A stretch of DNA of 64,000 bases from Rhodospirillales bacterium. Lineage in GTDB: Bacteria > Pseudomonadota > Alphaproteobacteria > Micavibrionales > Micavibrionaceae. A program made the translations under genes and the position numbers. The notes under the pieces were generated by a model that saw only the letters and a program-made list of their open reading frames with translations, made no database searches and was not told the DNA's origin. The stretch covers positions 1,116,001-1,180,000 of the forward strand of contig JACKJB010000001.1 of NCBI GenBank assembly GCA_020638155.1, given 5' to 3'. Positions 33,950 through 42,499 of this stretch are shown piece after piece (the first letter of the stretch is position 1; each line of letters opens with the position of its first letter).

Positions 33950-35050
33950 ATGGGAAAACCTTATGAAAATAACCGGCTTTTTAGTGACAGCTATGTCGAA
34001 GCCCGCACCAAGTTCAGAGACGCAGCACAGTATGTTCACCCGACGGCGCATGATGTGCTGACGCTGCCCGGTTTCAGTGATCCTGACGGCGATCCTCTGA
34101 CCACAGACATTAGCTGGCACGGCCCACAAAACGCCCGCGGAGTCCTGATCCTGTCCTCTGGCTTACACGGTATAGAAGGCTATGCCGGTTCCGCCATTCA
34201 GACGGCGATCTTATCAACATCGATCCCCAAGGATCTGCCCAAAGATATCGCGCTTGTTACCGTTCATGCCCTGAACCCTTATGGGTTTGCTTATGGGCGG
34301 CGAGTTAATGAGGATAATATTGACCTGAATCGTAACTTTATTGACTGGTCGAAGGCCCCGCCACCGGATCACCCGCTTACCGCAGAAATTAACGACCTGA
34401 TGTTACCTGAAGAGAAGTGGAAATTTCCGTTCCTTTCCATCGCCGGGCTCTATCTCAAGCACAAACCGAAAGAGCTGCAAAAAGCTTTACAGCAAGGACA
34501 GTACAGCCGTCCTGACGGGCTGTTTTACGGCGGCAACAAAGCCACATGGACAAACAGAATTTGGAATAACCTGCTGGACCGGATCGAGATGTCCTCAGAT
34601 CATATTGTCCATATCGATATTCACAGCGGCCTTGGCCCGTATGGCAAAGGCGAGATCATTATTACCGCCCCGACGCATTCCCCGATGGGGCAGCGCGCAA
34701 AGTCGTGGTGGGGCAACGCCGTTAAATCTTCTGCCGACGGAGCCTCCGTTTCCGCCCTGGTTCACGGCGACATTATCGAGAGCTTTAACCTTGCGGCCCA
34801 AAACAAAACCGTGACCCAGATGACCCTTGAATTTGGAACCTATGCCAAACTTGATGTCCTGCATGCGCTGGCGATGGATAACTGGGTGTATGTCAACGGG
34901 ATGACCGCAGGGGCAGCATTTGAAGAAGCGCGCTCACGAATGAAAGAAGCTTTTGCCCCGCACCGCGATGACTGGCGGCAGAAAGTCATTACCCAAGGTA
35001 CCCACGCTGTCAATGCAGCCCTCACCGGCCTGCAAAATAGTTTGCAGTGA
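33950..35050 (+). CDS. DUF2817 protein, M14-like carboxypeptidase/deacylase
   Basis: The 366-aa protein shows the DUF2817 pattern: LILSSGLHGIEGYAGSAIQ (zinc His/Glu), NPYGFAYGRRVNEDNIDLNRNF, VHIDIHSGLGPYG (third zinc ligand) and MTLEFGTY (catalytic Glu). These are the M14 zinc-peptidase ligands, so it is probably a cytosolic metallo-hydrolase. ATG 33950 is chosen; the upstream TTG at 33902 lies over the neighbouring promoter region. Its pairing with another M14-type hydrolase suggests a shared peptide or acyl-amino-acid scavenging role (inference). Confidence 0.87.
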   Translation: MGKPYENNRLFSDSYVEARTKFRDAAQYVHPTAHDVLTLPGFSDPDGDPLTTDISWHGPQNARGVLILSSGLHGIEGYAGSAIQTAILSTSIPKDLPKDIALVTVHALNPYGFAYGRRVNEDNIDLNRNFIDWSKAPPPDHPLTAEINDLMLPEEKWKFPFLSIAGLYLKHKPKELQKALQQGQYSRPDGLFYGGNKATWTNRIWNNLLDRIEMSSDHIVHIDIHSGLGPYGKGEIIITAPTHSPMGQRAKSWWGNAVKSSADGASVSALVHGDIIESFNLAAQNKTVTQMTLEFGTYAKLDVLHALAMDNWVYVNGMTAGAAFEEARSRMKEAFAPHRDDWRQKVITQGTHAVNAALTGLQNSLQ

Positions 35051-35080
35051 TTATTCGGCACTGGCGCATAACTCTCCTGT

Positions 35081-35145
35081 TTCCCCCGTGAAAACGGGGG
35101 TCTGGAGGCCCTGCCCACGAGATTCCCGCTTTCGCGGGAAACGCA
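35081..35145. repeat. Two adjacent GC-rich hairpins (repeat family D)
   Basis: CCCCCGTGAAAACGGGGG and ATTCCCGCTTTCGCGGGAA form consecutive hairpins between the convergent DUF2817 and dapF genes. They may serve as a bidirectional terminator; the second resembles widespread CCCGCGAAAGCGGG repeats. Confidence 0.7.
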
Positions 35146-35197
35146 GGTAAGGAAAGCTTTTTTAAGGAAGCTATCTGTATTAGTGCACCAAGGCCGA

Positions 35198-36013
35198 TTA
35201 TTCTATCTCGCCGCTAAAGACATAAGCGGCCGGCCCGGTCATCAGGACATGATCGTCTTCGGCGCGCCACTCCAGGAACAACGAACCGCCATCGAGAATG
35301 ATTTCGGCCTTACGTCCGGTCAGGCCGCGGCGGACGGCGGCAACCATAGTGGCACAAGCGCCGGAACCGCAAGCTTGCGTAACACCCGTTCCCCGCTCCC
35401 ACACGCGGACGCGGATTTTTTCCGGCCCCTGTACCTGCGCGAATTCTACATTCGTCCGGTCGGGGAACAGGACATGGCGTTCGACCTGGCTGCCCAATCC
35501 GGCAACATCGACACGGTCTACGTTATCGACAAAGAAAATCGTGTGCGGATTGCCGACATTCACCGCGACCGGGTCATGCAGTTCGCCGCTCATGACACCG
35601 AGATGCAGCGTGTCTTTTTCTTCGGCCAGCGGGATGTCCTGCCAGCCAAGGCGCGGTACGCCCATATCGACCTGTACCATGTCATTCGCGGCGCGGTGAC
35701 ATGCCAGCAGCCCGGCGACGGTTTCTATGATGCATTCGTCTTTGCCGTTTTCGCGCATCCAGTAATGGGCAACGCAGCGCGTACCGTTCCCGCAGGCCTG
35801 CGCTTCGGTTCCGTCGGGGTTATAGATCCGCATAAAGATGTCCGCACCCTGTTTTTGTGCCGGTTCAATCACCAAAAGCTGGTCGCAGCCGATACCGCGG
35901 CGGCGGTTGGCGATATGTTTTACCTGCTCTGCTGCGAACGCGCCCTTATCTGCGTGGACGACCACGAAATCGTTGCCCAGACCGTGCATTTTTTGAAACG
36001 TCATTTTGCTCAT
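35198..36013 (-). CDS. dapF: Diaminopimelate epimerase
   Basis: The enzyme converts LL- to meso-diaminopimelate for lysine and peptidoglycan synthesis. Both catalytic cysteines are in place: ACGNGTRC (about residue 75) and QACGSGACATM (about residue 220). The FQKMHGLGNDFVVV start is conserved, so the ATG at 36013 is chosen over the longer frame to 36064. The length is 271 aa. It is divergent from the 214-aa hypothetical gene. Confidence 0.96.
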   Translation of the reverse strand: MSKMTFQKMHGLGNDFVVVHADKGAFAAEQVKHIANRRRGIGCDQLLVIEPAQKQGADIFMRIYNPDGTEAQACGNGTRCVAHYWMRENGKDECIIETVAGLLACHRAANDMVQVDMGVPRLGWQDIPLAEEKDTLHLGVMSGELHDPVAVNVGNPHTIFFVDNVDRVDVAGLGSQVERHVLFPDRTNVEFAQVQGPEKIRVRVWERGTGVTQACGSGACATMVAAVRRGLTGRKAEIILDGGSLFLEWRAEDDHVLMTGPAAYVFSGEIE

Positions 36014-36105
36014 AGCATCGCTATAGCAGAAATTACGGGGCGGGCAAATGGTCTTGCGCGGCATTTTTTTATCGCCTACGGTCAGTATTGAACAGGGAGA
36101 CTATA

Positions 36106-36750
36106 ATGATAAAAAACATCTTCGGCATGCGGGCCGCACCCGCAGTCATCGCTATGGACAAACTCTATCGCGATCTTCACTTAAAAGACCCGCGCTTTGA
36201 ATCCGATCCGGACAGCCATATTGCCGTTCTGGATGTGCTTGGTGAATACTCTTTGCGCGGCAGTTCGCATTTTGGCCCGGCGCGGTCTTATTATGCAGAC
36301 CCGGAAAAAACGATCGACCTGAAGCCACGACCGGCACAGTTCCGCGATGAACCCTACACGCCGGGACGAACCGTGCGCAGTTCGGCGCGCATTTCCTTTA
36401 CGACCGAGCAGCGCGGTTTCGGCAAAAGCGCGTTTGCCCTGATTATCGTCAACGATTTTAAATCGCGGACAGACGCGGAAAACGCGATTGTCTTTGGATT
36501 ATTCGGAATTTGCGACAAGAACGGCCAACTCAATATCAAAAAGATCATGATACCCGGCAAAGATGAGGCTCACAGGATAACCGGAACGGCAAAAATCCCC
36601 GTCACGCAGGACAATCTGGATAGAGCGCTGCGCTTCGCCGCGCGCTGCACGGAAGCGCTGTTAAACAAGGAACCATTCTATCCGCGGCAATGTTTGGATC
36701 AGGCAGACGCTCGCCCCGCTGTTTCAGAGATAGGCAGACGGCCCGGTTAA
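36106..36750 (+). CDS. Hypothetical protein, 214 aa
   Basis: Not recognised. The ATG at 36106 has a GGGAGA site. The protein is soluble and mixed alpha/beta, without signal peptide. Clear ordered segments are FALIIVNDFKSRTDAENAIVFGLFG and DNLDRALRFAARCTEALLN (shown in part). Its 3' end overlaps the convergent HEXXH gene by 27 bases. Confidence 0.65.
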   Translation: MIKNIFGMRAAPAVIAMDKLYRDLHLKDPRFESDPDSHIAVLDVLGEYSLRGSSHFGPARSYYADPEKTIDLKPRPAQFRDEPYTPGRTVRSSARISFTTEQRGFGKSAFALIIVNDFKSRTDAENAIVFGLFGICDKNGQLNIKKIMIPGKDEAHRITGTAKIPVTQDNLDRALRFAARCTEALLNKEPFYPRQCLDQADARPAVSEIGRRPG

Positions 36751-37758
36751 GATACGCTCTGCGGCAAGGGCCGTGCGGCTTATGATCTGGCGCTGCGTGT
36801 CGTTTATTTTTGCCGGCGGCTTATTATCCAGCTTAACCACGCGGCGATGAACGGGTTTTAAGCTTTCGATAGTGCGGGCATCGACTACCGCATTCTGTAG
36901 CATTTCACGAACAGCGAGGACGTCATCCACCTTGTGTTCAAAACTTTCAAATCGATATGCTTTAATATCCTGCTCACCTAATCCATCAATATATGAGTCT
37001 GGCATGGAAGCGACCTCATCATTAACTTCCACCATCGGCCAGCCATATTTAAGTAAATGGTCTTCAGAGCCTTTCAAAATAGCATCCATTGCTCTTTGAT
37101 CTGCCCAAAAGTTTAAAAATGTGCTTGCTTTAAAAGCTTTTCGCATTGCCATCGCCGCCATTTTATCCGCTTGCGGCTCCGCCGCGCCTGCTCCATGTGC
37201 ACATTCATGCCAGAACACATAAAACGGCAGCCCGATAATTCTATCTACGCCGTCACTTGAGAATTCAGGAAAGCCACGCGCATGTCTGGAAAAAGATTGC
37301 GACAAAAGCTTATTTATCCGGGCGTCTTTACCCTGCGCAAGAATAACGTTGAAACTTGGCTCTTCGTACTCTTCTTTGAAAAACTTTTTATGCGCCTCGC
37401 AAGTGTTCACCAAAGGCATCGCCATGGCAAAAAATCCTTGCCGGTAATCCCTTGCGTAAAGCATCAAAGCATCAATTTCAGCGTCAGTCTCGCCAAAACA
37501 GGATTGCTTACAATGCTTCTCCGCTCTTAGGAGCACATCAAGGTCTTCGGGGTGTTTATAAAGCTTCTTTTTTATGGCCTCTTGTAATCCCGGCAACAAT
37601 AACGGTTTGTAATACGCATATTGCAGCAGATCCTGGGGTTGAATGACGACCGTTGGAATACCAAACGGCGCGGCCAGCGCATGGCTGGCGTCCAGCAGGC
37701 GATCATGGTCGGCTTTTGTGACAGCCTTTTTATCCGCAGTTATAATCATACAAGCCAC
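36724..37758 (-). CDS. Unrecognised 344-aa protein with HEXXH motif
   Basis: Not recognised as a known family. YVFWHECAHGAG at about residues 177-188 is an HEXXH helix. AEPQADKMAAMAMRKAF follows at once, with a Glu/Asp in the position where gluzincin-type peptidases place their third ligand. No signal peptide is visible, so it is either cytosolic or exported by a non-Sec route. It is less GC-rich in wobble positions than the flanking dapF and ffh. It may be a toxin-like or housekeeping metallopeptidase; a second orphan HEXXH protein is at 13636-14775, with no obvious sequence similarity beyond the motif. Confidence 0.72.
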   Translation of the reverse strand: MACMIITADKKAVTKADHDRLLDASHALAAPFGIPTVVIQPQDLLQYAYYKPLLLPGLQEAIKKKLYKHPEDLDVLLRAEKHCKQSCFGETDAEIDALMLYARDYRQGFFAMAMPLVNTCEAHKKFFKEEYEEPSFNVILAQGKDARINKLLSQSFSRHARGFPEFSSDGVDRIIGLPFYVFWHECAHGAGAAEPQADKMAAMAMRKAFKASTFLNFWADQRAMDAILKGSEDHLLKYGWPMVEVNDEVASMPDSYIDGLGEQDIKAYRFESFEHKVDDVLAVREMLQNAVVDARTIESLKPVHRRVVKLDNKPPAKINDTQRQIISRTALAAERILTGPSAYL

Positions 37759-37840
37759 ATCTTTACGTTATGGATAATATTGAGTTTTATTGGAAATTAC
37801 AAACTTTTCGCCTTTAAGCCGGACAAAAGGCTGGATTTCC

Positions 37841-37869
37841 TTGACATTTGACGCGCACCCCCATACATT
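37841..37869 (+). promoter_or_regulatory. Strong sigma-70-type promoter of ffh operon
   Basis: A consensus TTGACA (37841) is spaced 17 bases from TACATT (37864). The leader of about 98 bases before ffh contains two perfect hairpins: ACTACA-ATC-TGTAGT (37891-37905) and CCGCAGT...ACTGCGG (37919-37950). Confidence 0.75.
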
Positions 37870-37973
37870 GCCCCAGATTTTAGCGGCATTACTACAATCT
37901 GTAGTGCCTGGCGGTACCCCGCAGTCGGCGACTAAGAGCGCTCACTGCGGCAAAAATGTTTGTGAGATTTGGT

Positions 37974-39536
37974 ATGTTTGAGAATTTAAGTGACCGGTTA
38001 GGCGGTGTTTTTTCCAAGCTGCGCGGTAAAGGCGCACTGAAAGAAGCCGATGTCGATGAGGCGATGCGGGAAATCCGGATTGCCCTGCTCGAAGCCGATG
38101 TTGCGCTGCCGGTTGTAAAACAGTTCGTTGCCAACGTTAAGGAACAAGCCGTCGGCCAGGACGTCATCAAAGGCGTTAACCCGGCACAGCAGGTCGTCAA
38201 GATCGTCAATGACGCGATGATCGACATGCTGGGCGGGAAAGACGGCGCCGACAGCGACGAACAGAAGCTGCAGTTCGCCAGCCCGCCCTGCGCTTATATG
38301 ATGGTCGGCCTGCAAGGTTCCGGTAAAACGACCAGCACCGCGAAAATCGCGAAATTCCTGACCGACAAGCATAAACGCAAAGTGCTGATGGCTTCGCTCG
38401 ACATTCACCGTCCGGCAGCGCAGGAGCAGCTTAAGCAGCTTGGGGAGCAGACCGGGATTGAAACACTGCCGATTATCGAAGGCCAGAATGCCGTACAGAT
38501 CGCGGGCCGCGCGATGGATGAAGCGCGCAAAGGCGGGTTCGATGTTGTGATCCTCGATACGGCAGGCCGCCTGTCGATCGATGAGGAGCTGATGCAGGAA
38601 GTCGCGGACGTCAAAGCCGCGACGCACCCGGTTGAAACGCTGCTGGTCGCCGATGCGATGACCGGGCAGGATGCCGTGAACACCGCACAAAAGTTTGATG
38701 AGAAAGTCGGCATTACCGGCGTGATGCTGACCCGGATCGACGGCGATGCGCGCGGCGGTGCGGCGATGTCGATGAAGGCCGTGACCGGCAAGCCGGTGAA
38801 ACTGCTGGGGATCGGCGAAAAATGGGATGCGCTGGAGCCGTTCCACCCGGACCGGATGACCGGGCGTATCCTGGGCATGGGGGATGTTGTCAGCCTGGTT
38901 GAGAAAGCCGCCGAAACGGTCGACCAGGAAGAAGCGGCCAAAATGGCCAAGAAGTTCAGCAAGGGTCAGTTCGATTTTAACGACCTGCTCTCGCAAATGA
39001 AGCAGATCAGCAAAATGGGCGGCGCAGGCTCAATCATGAAAATGCTGCCCGGCCTTGGCAAGATGGCGGCCCAGCTCGAAGAAGCCGGGATGGATGACAA
39101 AATTCTCAAGCGCCAGGAAGCGATTATCCTGTCGATGACCCCGGAAGAGCGCAGCAAGCCGAAAACCCTGAACGCGTCCCGCCGCAAACGGATTGCCGCC
39201 GGATCAGGCATGACCGTGCAGGACGTCAACAAGCTGGTCAAACAGCTTGAGCAAATGCAGGTCATGATGAAGCGCATGAAGAAAATGGGCATGGGCAAAA
39301 TGATGGGCATGATGAAAAACGTCATGGGCGATCAGGATGCTGAAATGCTGATGAAAAGTATGGACCCGGATGCGCTCGCCAAAGACATGGCCAGCATCAA
39401 AGAGAGCGATGACCCACTCGGCGCAAACCCGTTCCTACAAAGTGGCGGCGGACTTGGCGGCATGCCCGGCCTCGGTGGTATGGGGATGCCCGGTATGCGC
39501 GGCGGGAAGAAAAAGGATCGGAAAAAGAAGAAGTGA
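37974..39536 (+). CDS. ffh: Signal recognition particle protein Ffh
   Basis: This SRP GTPase binds 4.5S RNA and signal sequences. The N domain is followed by the G domain (GLQGSGKTTSTAK, DTAGRLSIDEELM, TRIDGDARGGAA). A methionine-rich M domain from about residue 320 carries the SGMTVQDVNKLVKQ segment, and the tail is Gly/Met-rich and Lys-rich. ATG 37974 (MFENLSDRL) is the conserved start; an earlier in-frame ATG at 37956 adds six residues. It leads the ffh-rpsP-rimM transcript. Confidence 0.96.
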   Translation: MFENLSDRLGGVFSKLRGKGALKEADVDEAMREIRIALLEADVALPVVKQFVANVKEQAVGQDVIKGVNPAQQVVKIVNDAMIDMLGGKDGADSDEQKLQFASPPCAYMMVGLQGSGKTTSTAKIAKFLTDKHKRKVLMASLDIHRPAAQEQLKQLGEQTGIETLPIIEGQNAVQIAGRAMDEARKGGFDVVILDTAGRLSIDEELMQEVADVKAATHPVETLLVADAMTGQDAVNTAQKFDEKVGITGVMLTRIDGDARGGAAMSMKAVTGKPVKLLGIGEKWDALEPFHPDRMTGRILGMGDVVSLVEKAAETVDQEEAAKMAKKFSKGQFDFNDLLSQMKQISKMGGAGSIMKMLPGLGKMAAQLEEAGMDDKILKRQEAIILSMTPEERSKPKTLNASRRKRIAAGSGMTVQDVNKLVKQLEQMQVMMKRMKKMGMGKMMGMMKNVMGDQDAEMLMKSMDPDALAKDMASIKESDDPLGANPFLQSGGGLGGMPGLGGMGMPGMRGGKKKDRKKKK

Positions 39537-39616
39537 TAAGTGGTAAGCGGTAAGTGATTTTTTCTTACCTCTTATTTCTTAACACTTACAAACTAAACAC
39601 TAAAGGAGAACTGAAA

Positions 39617-40165
39617 ATGGCACTGGCAATGAGACTATCAAGAGGCGGACGTAAGGCTCGCCCGTTTTACCGGATTGTGGTTGCGGACAAACGCATGGCA
39701 CGGGACGGTCGTTACATCGAGAAGCTGGGGACGTATAACCCGCTGCTCGCGAATGACGATGAAAAGCGCGTCGTCTTCAACGAAGAGCGCGTAAAATACT
39801 GGCTGGAGCAAGGCGCACAGCCGTCAAAACGCGTACAGATTTTCCTGGCGAAACAAGGCCTGGCCGAAATGCCGGAAATCCGCGAAACCCCGAAAAAATC
39901 TGCGCAGAGCGAAAAAACCAAAATGCGCATCGCAGACAAAGAAGAGAAAAAGAAAGCCGCTGAAGAAGCTGCCAACGCTGCTGCTGAGGAAGAAAAAGCC
40001 GCTGCGGAAGCCCCGGCTGAAGAAGTCGCCGAAGCACCGGCTGAAGAAGCTGCCGCTGAAGCTCCGGCTGAGGAAGCCGCTGCTGAGGCTCCTGCTGAAG
40101 AAGCAAAAGCTGAAGAAGCTCCGGCCGAAGAGGCTGCTGCTGAAGAAGAGAAGAAAGAGGGTTAA
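39617..40165 (+). CDS. rpsP: 30S ribosomal protein S16 with long Ala/Glu-rich tail
   Basis: The canonical S16 part is residues 1-85 (MRLSRGGRKARPFYRIVVAD, YIEKLGTYNPLL). A C-terminal extension from about residue 100 is made of KKAAEEAAN and repeated EAPAEEAAA units, giving 182 aa in all. Alphaproteobacterial S16 often has a charged tail, but this repeat tract is long. GGAG lies upstream of ATG 39617. The 80-base gap after ffh holds TAAGTGG direct repeats and a weak hairpin (39549-39569). Confidence 0.95.
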   Translation: MALAMRLSRGGRKARPFYRIVVADKRMARDGRYIEKLGTYNPLLANDDEKRVVFNEERVKYWLEQGAQPSKRVQIFLAKQGLAEMPEIRETPKKSAQSEKTKMRIADKEEKKKAAEEAANAAAEEEKAAAEAPAEEVAEAPAEEAAAEAPAEEAAAEAPAEEAKAEEAPAEEAAAEEEKKEG

Positions 40166-40176
40166 TCCCTCCGGCT

Positions 40177-40701
40177 ATGTCAGTCCAGGATCAAGACCAG
40201 TCCCCTGCCCGCCGCATTTGCCTTGGCACGATTGCCACGGCCCATGGCGTGCGGGGACTGGTCAAAATCCTGTTTCACGGGGATGACCCGTCTTTACTGG
40301 ACGGCACTGCCTATACTTCGGAAACGAAGAGCGATACGCTCACCATCACCATGAAAAACTCAATGGGCAAATACTGGCTGGCCGAGATCGGCGGTGTAAA
40401 CGACCGCGACGCGGCGCTTGAGCTGCGCGGCACGAAGCTGTGGATCGACCGGGAACGGTTGCCGGAAATCGATGATGAGGATGAATTTTACCTCGATGAC
40501 CTGATCGGGCTGGCTGTCAGGACGGCAGACGGCAAAGATGCCGGCAAGGTGATCGCCGTCGATAATTTCGGTGCCGGCGACCTGCTGGAAATAAAACCGT
40601 TAGCGGGCGATGCCTATTACCTGCCTTTCACAAAGGACAATGTCCCCGGCGTTAATCTGGACAAGGGGATTGTGACCATCTCCTCGGCTGAGGGAAAATA
40701 A
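40177..40701 (+). CDS. rimM: Ribosome maturation factor RimM
   Basis: RimM binds S19 in the 30S head and assists maturation. The 174-aa protein has the N-terminal LGTIATAHGVRGLVKI and the PRC-barrel domain (EFYLDDLIGLAVRTADG, FGAGDLLEI, PFTKDNVPGV). It lies 11 bases after rpsP and one base before nagB. Confidence 0.96.
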   Translation: MSVQDQDQSPARRICLGTIATAHGVRGLVKILFHGDDPSLLDGTAYTSETKSDTLTITMKNSMGKYWLAEIGGVNDRDAALELRGTKLWIDRERLPEIDDEDEFYLDDLIGLAVRTADGKDAGKVIAVDNFGAGDLLEIKPLAGDAYYLPFTKDNVPGVNLDKGIVTISSAEGK

Positions 40702-40702
40702 T

Positions 40703-41437
40703 ATGGCTGAATACAAGCCGGTTATCATACAAACCAATTCAGAAACAGAATTCGCCGATAAGGCGGCACAGCTGCTCTGGGAGCAGCTTGTTGAGCTGGA
40801 TGAACCGCTTGTGACCCTGCCGACCGGGAGTACGCCTGCCGGGTTGTATCAGGTCCTGCTCGAAAGATACGGGGATCAAAGCAATATCTGGGAACAGATC
40901 CGTTACCTGGCGCTGGATGAGTATATCGGCCTGCCGGAAGATGACCGCCGCCTGTTCCAGAACTGGCTGGCGCGGGATATTCTTGACCCGGCAGGCGTTC
41001 CTGCCCGGCGCAGGATTACCTTTAACAGCATGGCCGATAACCCGGCACAAGAGGCCGACGCTATGGAAGACTGGATCGCCGAGAACGGGCCGATCGACAT
41101 TGCCGTTCTGGGGCTGGGCGGAAACGGACATATCGCGTTTAACGAGCCGGGCTGTTCATTTGACAGTGCCGCGCGGGTTATCACGCTGGCCCCGGAAACC
41201 CGGCAGGCCAATGCCGCTTACTGGGGCGGGCTGGAGCATGTGCCAGAGCAAGCCTATACGCTCGGCCTGAAAACGCTGGCGCGGGCCAAACAAATCCTGC
41301 TGCTGGTCAGCGGGGCGCATAAAGCCGACATTCTCGACCGGACCCTGAACGGGCCGATCAGCCAGGACGTCCCGGCCAGCTTCCTGCGAACAATGCCGAA
41401 TGTGACGGTGATTATGGATGACGCCGCAAAAAAATAG
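40703..41437 (+). CDS. nagB: Glucosamine-6-phosphate deaminase/isomerase
   Basis: The enzyme converts glucosamine 6-phosphate to fructose 6-phosphate and ammonia. LPTGSTPAGLYQVL, LALDEYIGLPEDD and GLGGNGHIAFNEPG carry the substrate loop and catalytic Asp/His/Glu residues. The 244-aa length fits the short NagB type; 6-phosphogluconolactonase is the related alternative but is less consistent with the GHIAFNEPG motif. It starts one base after rimM, so it is inserted into the ribosomal-protein transcript, an unusual place. Confidence 0.9.
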   Translation: MAEYKPVIIQTNSETEFADKAAQLLWEQLVELDEPLVTLPTGSTPAGLYQVLLERYGDQSNIWEQIRYLALDEYIGLPEDDRRLFQNWLARDILDPAGVPARRRITFNSMADNPAQEADAMEDWIAENGPIDIAVLGLGGNGHIAFNEPGCSFDSAARVITLAPETRQANAAYWGGLEHVPEQAYTLGLKTLARAKQILLLVSGAHKADILDRTLNGPISQDVPASFLRTMPNVTVIMDDAAKK

Positions 41438-41485
41438 AATATCACGGCACATAAGATTCTCTTCTTTCAAGCTTTGCAGATGTTG

Positions 41486-41788
41486 TTAGTGGGCCAGTGG
41501 CTGCGGCGCTTCTGTAATCGTAAATCCCAGTGTCTCTATTTTCTTCTTGTCTTCATCAGTGAAATTCAGTGTGCTATGCCAACTCGGGGACAGATCACGA
41601 AAATGCGATAATCTTGGCTGAAATTGTTTTTCAAAAGCATCTATTCCACCCATATCGGGGCCTACTACGCTCCAGCCTTCATCTTCACCACGCCCCTCTC
41701 TTTCAGAAACTTCACGGAATAGTATAATTAATTCTATTGGATCAGCACTTTTCTCTGGCGACGATTTCCGTATGAAATAATCTGACAT
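41486..41788 (-). CDS. Hypothetical protein, 100 aa
   Basis: Not recognised. It is a small soluble protein with an AGGGAAAG ribosome site before the ATG. Recognisable pieces are LIILFREVSERE and DEDKKKIETLGF. It lies on the strand opposite to the rimM-trmD backbone. Confidence 0.6.
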   Translation of the reverse strand: MSDYFIRKSSPEKSADPIELIILFREVSEREGRGEDEGWSVVGPDMGGIDAFEKQFQPRLSHFRDLSPSWHSTLNFTDEDKKKIETLGFTITEAPQPLAH

Positions 41789-41870
41789 CTTTCTTTCCCT
41801 TGCTTGGTATAAAATCTAATAGAACGCAAGATATCACACATCACAGATTATGACAATAGAATCCTGCGAC

Positions 41871-42377
41871 CTAGTTCAGTTTAGGGGCCGCCGTCATCAC
41901 GCCAAATTTGCCCACCCCGTCCCGCTCACGCAAGGCTTCCATACTATGGACGAAAAACGGCTGGTCCGATGTGCCGTCTGCGATATTAATCAGGATGGCC
42001 TGCGGGAAAACCTGGGCAACGGCGCGATGAAATGCGTATATGGCCTCTTCGAACATGAATTCTTCCTCGTCTTCCATTGCATCGCGAACCGGCGTATTCG
42101 TTGCATCGACGAGAATAAGGACCGGTTTCTGGCTGCTTTTTGCAAACAGCTTCGCGAGGTCGGCGGCGATTACGATATCGTTGGCCTGGCTGATTTCTTT
42201 TGACGGGTTGAAAAATTCCAGATCGATCTTCATTTGCGCGGCGGCTTCGTTAAATATCTCTTTCCATTCAGAGACGGATTTATACCCGGCCATAGCCATA
42301 CCGTTACATTCCCCACCCAGCGCCGTCGCTTCATTGATGGTTTTGACAACCATGGCGACATCATCCTCAAAAGACAT
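41871..42377 (-). CDS. Hypothetical protein, 168 aa
   Basis: Not recognised. ATG 42377 has an AGGAGG site, so the longer frame to 42500 is not used. The alpha/beta pattern includes KPVLILVDATNTPVRDAM and AVAQVFPQAILINIADG. The acidic segment EDEEEFMFEEAIYAF stands between them. It looks like a cytosolic Rossmann-type or regulatory domain, unassigned. It is divergent from trmD and lies in the interrupted backbone. Confidence 0.68.
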   Translation of the reverse strand: MSFEDDVAMVVKTINEATALGGECNGMAMAGYKSVSEWKEIFNEAAAQMKIDLEFFNPSKEISQANDIVIAADLAKLFAKSSQKPVLILVDATNTPVRDAMEDEEEFMFEEAIYAFHRAVAQVFPQAILINIADGTSDQPFFVHSMEALRERDGVGKFGVMTAAPKLN

Positions 42378-42499
42378 GCGGACCTCCTTTATTTTTCCCC
42401 ATCGTATCCCTTTGCAGGTTTTATAGCATCCGCTATACAGTATTCCAACAAAATCCCGGAATGCTTGAAATTCCCGACAACATCTGTAAAGGATGAACA

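Noticed and set aside
37870..37973. 4.5S RNA gene upstream of ffh
   Set aside because: The region has hairpins but lacks the conserved GGAAGCAGCC-type SRP RNA apical motif.
38405..38962. Long minus-strand frames inside ffh and leuC
   Set aside because: They are high-GC wobble shadows of well-identified genes.
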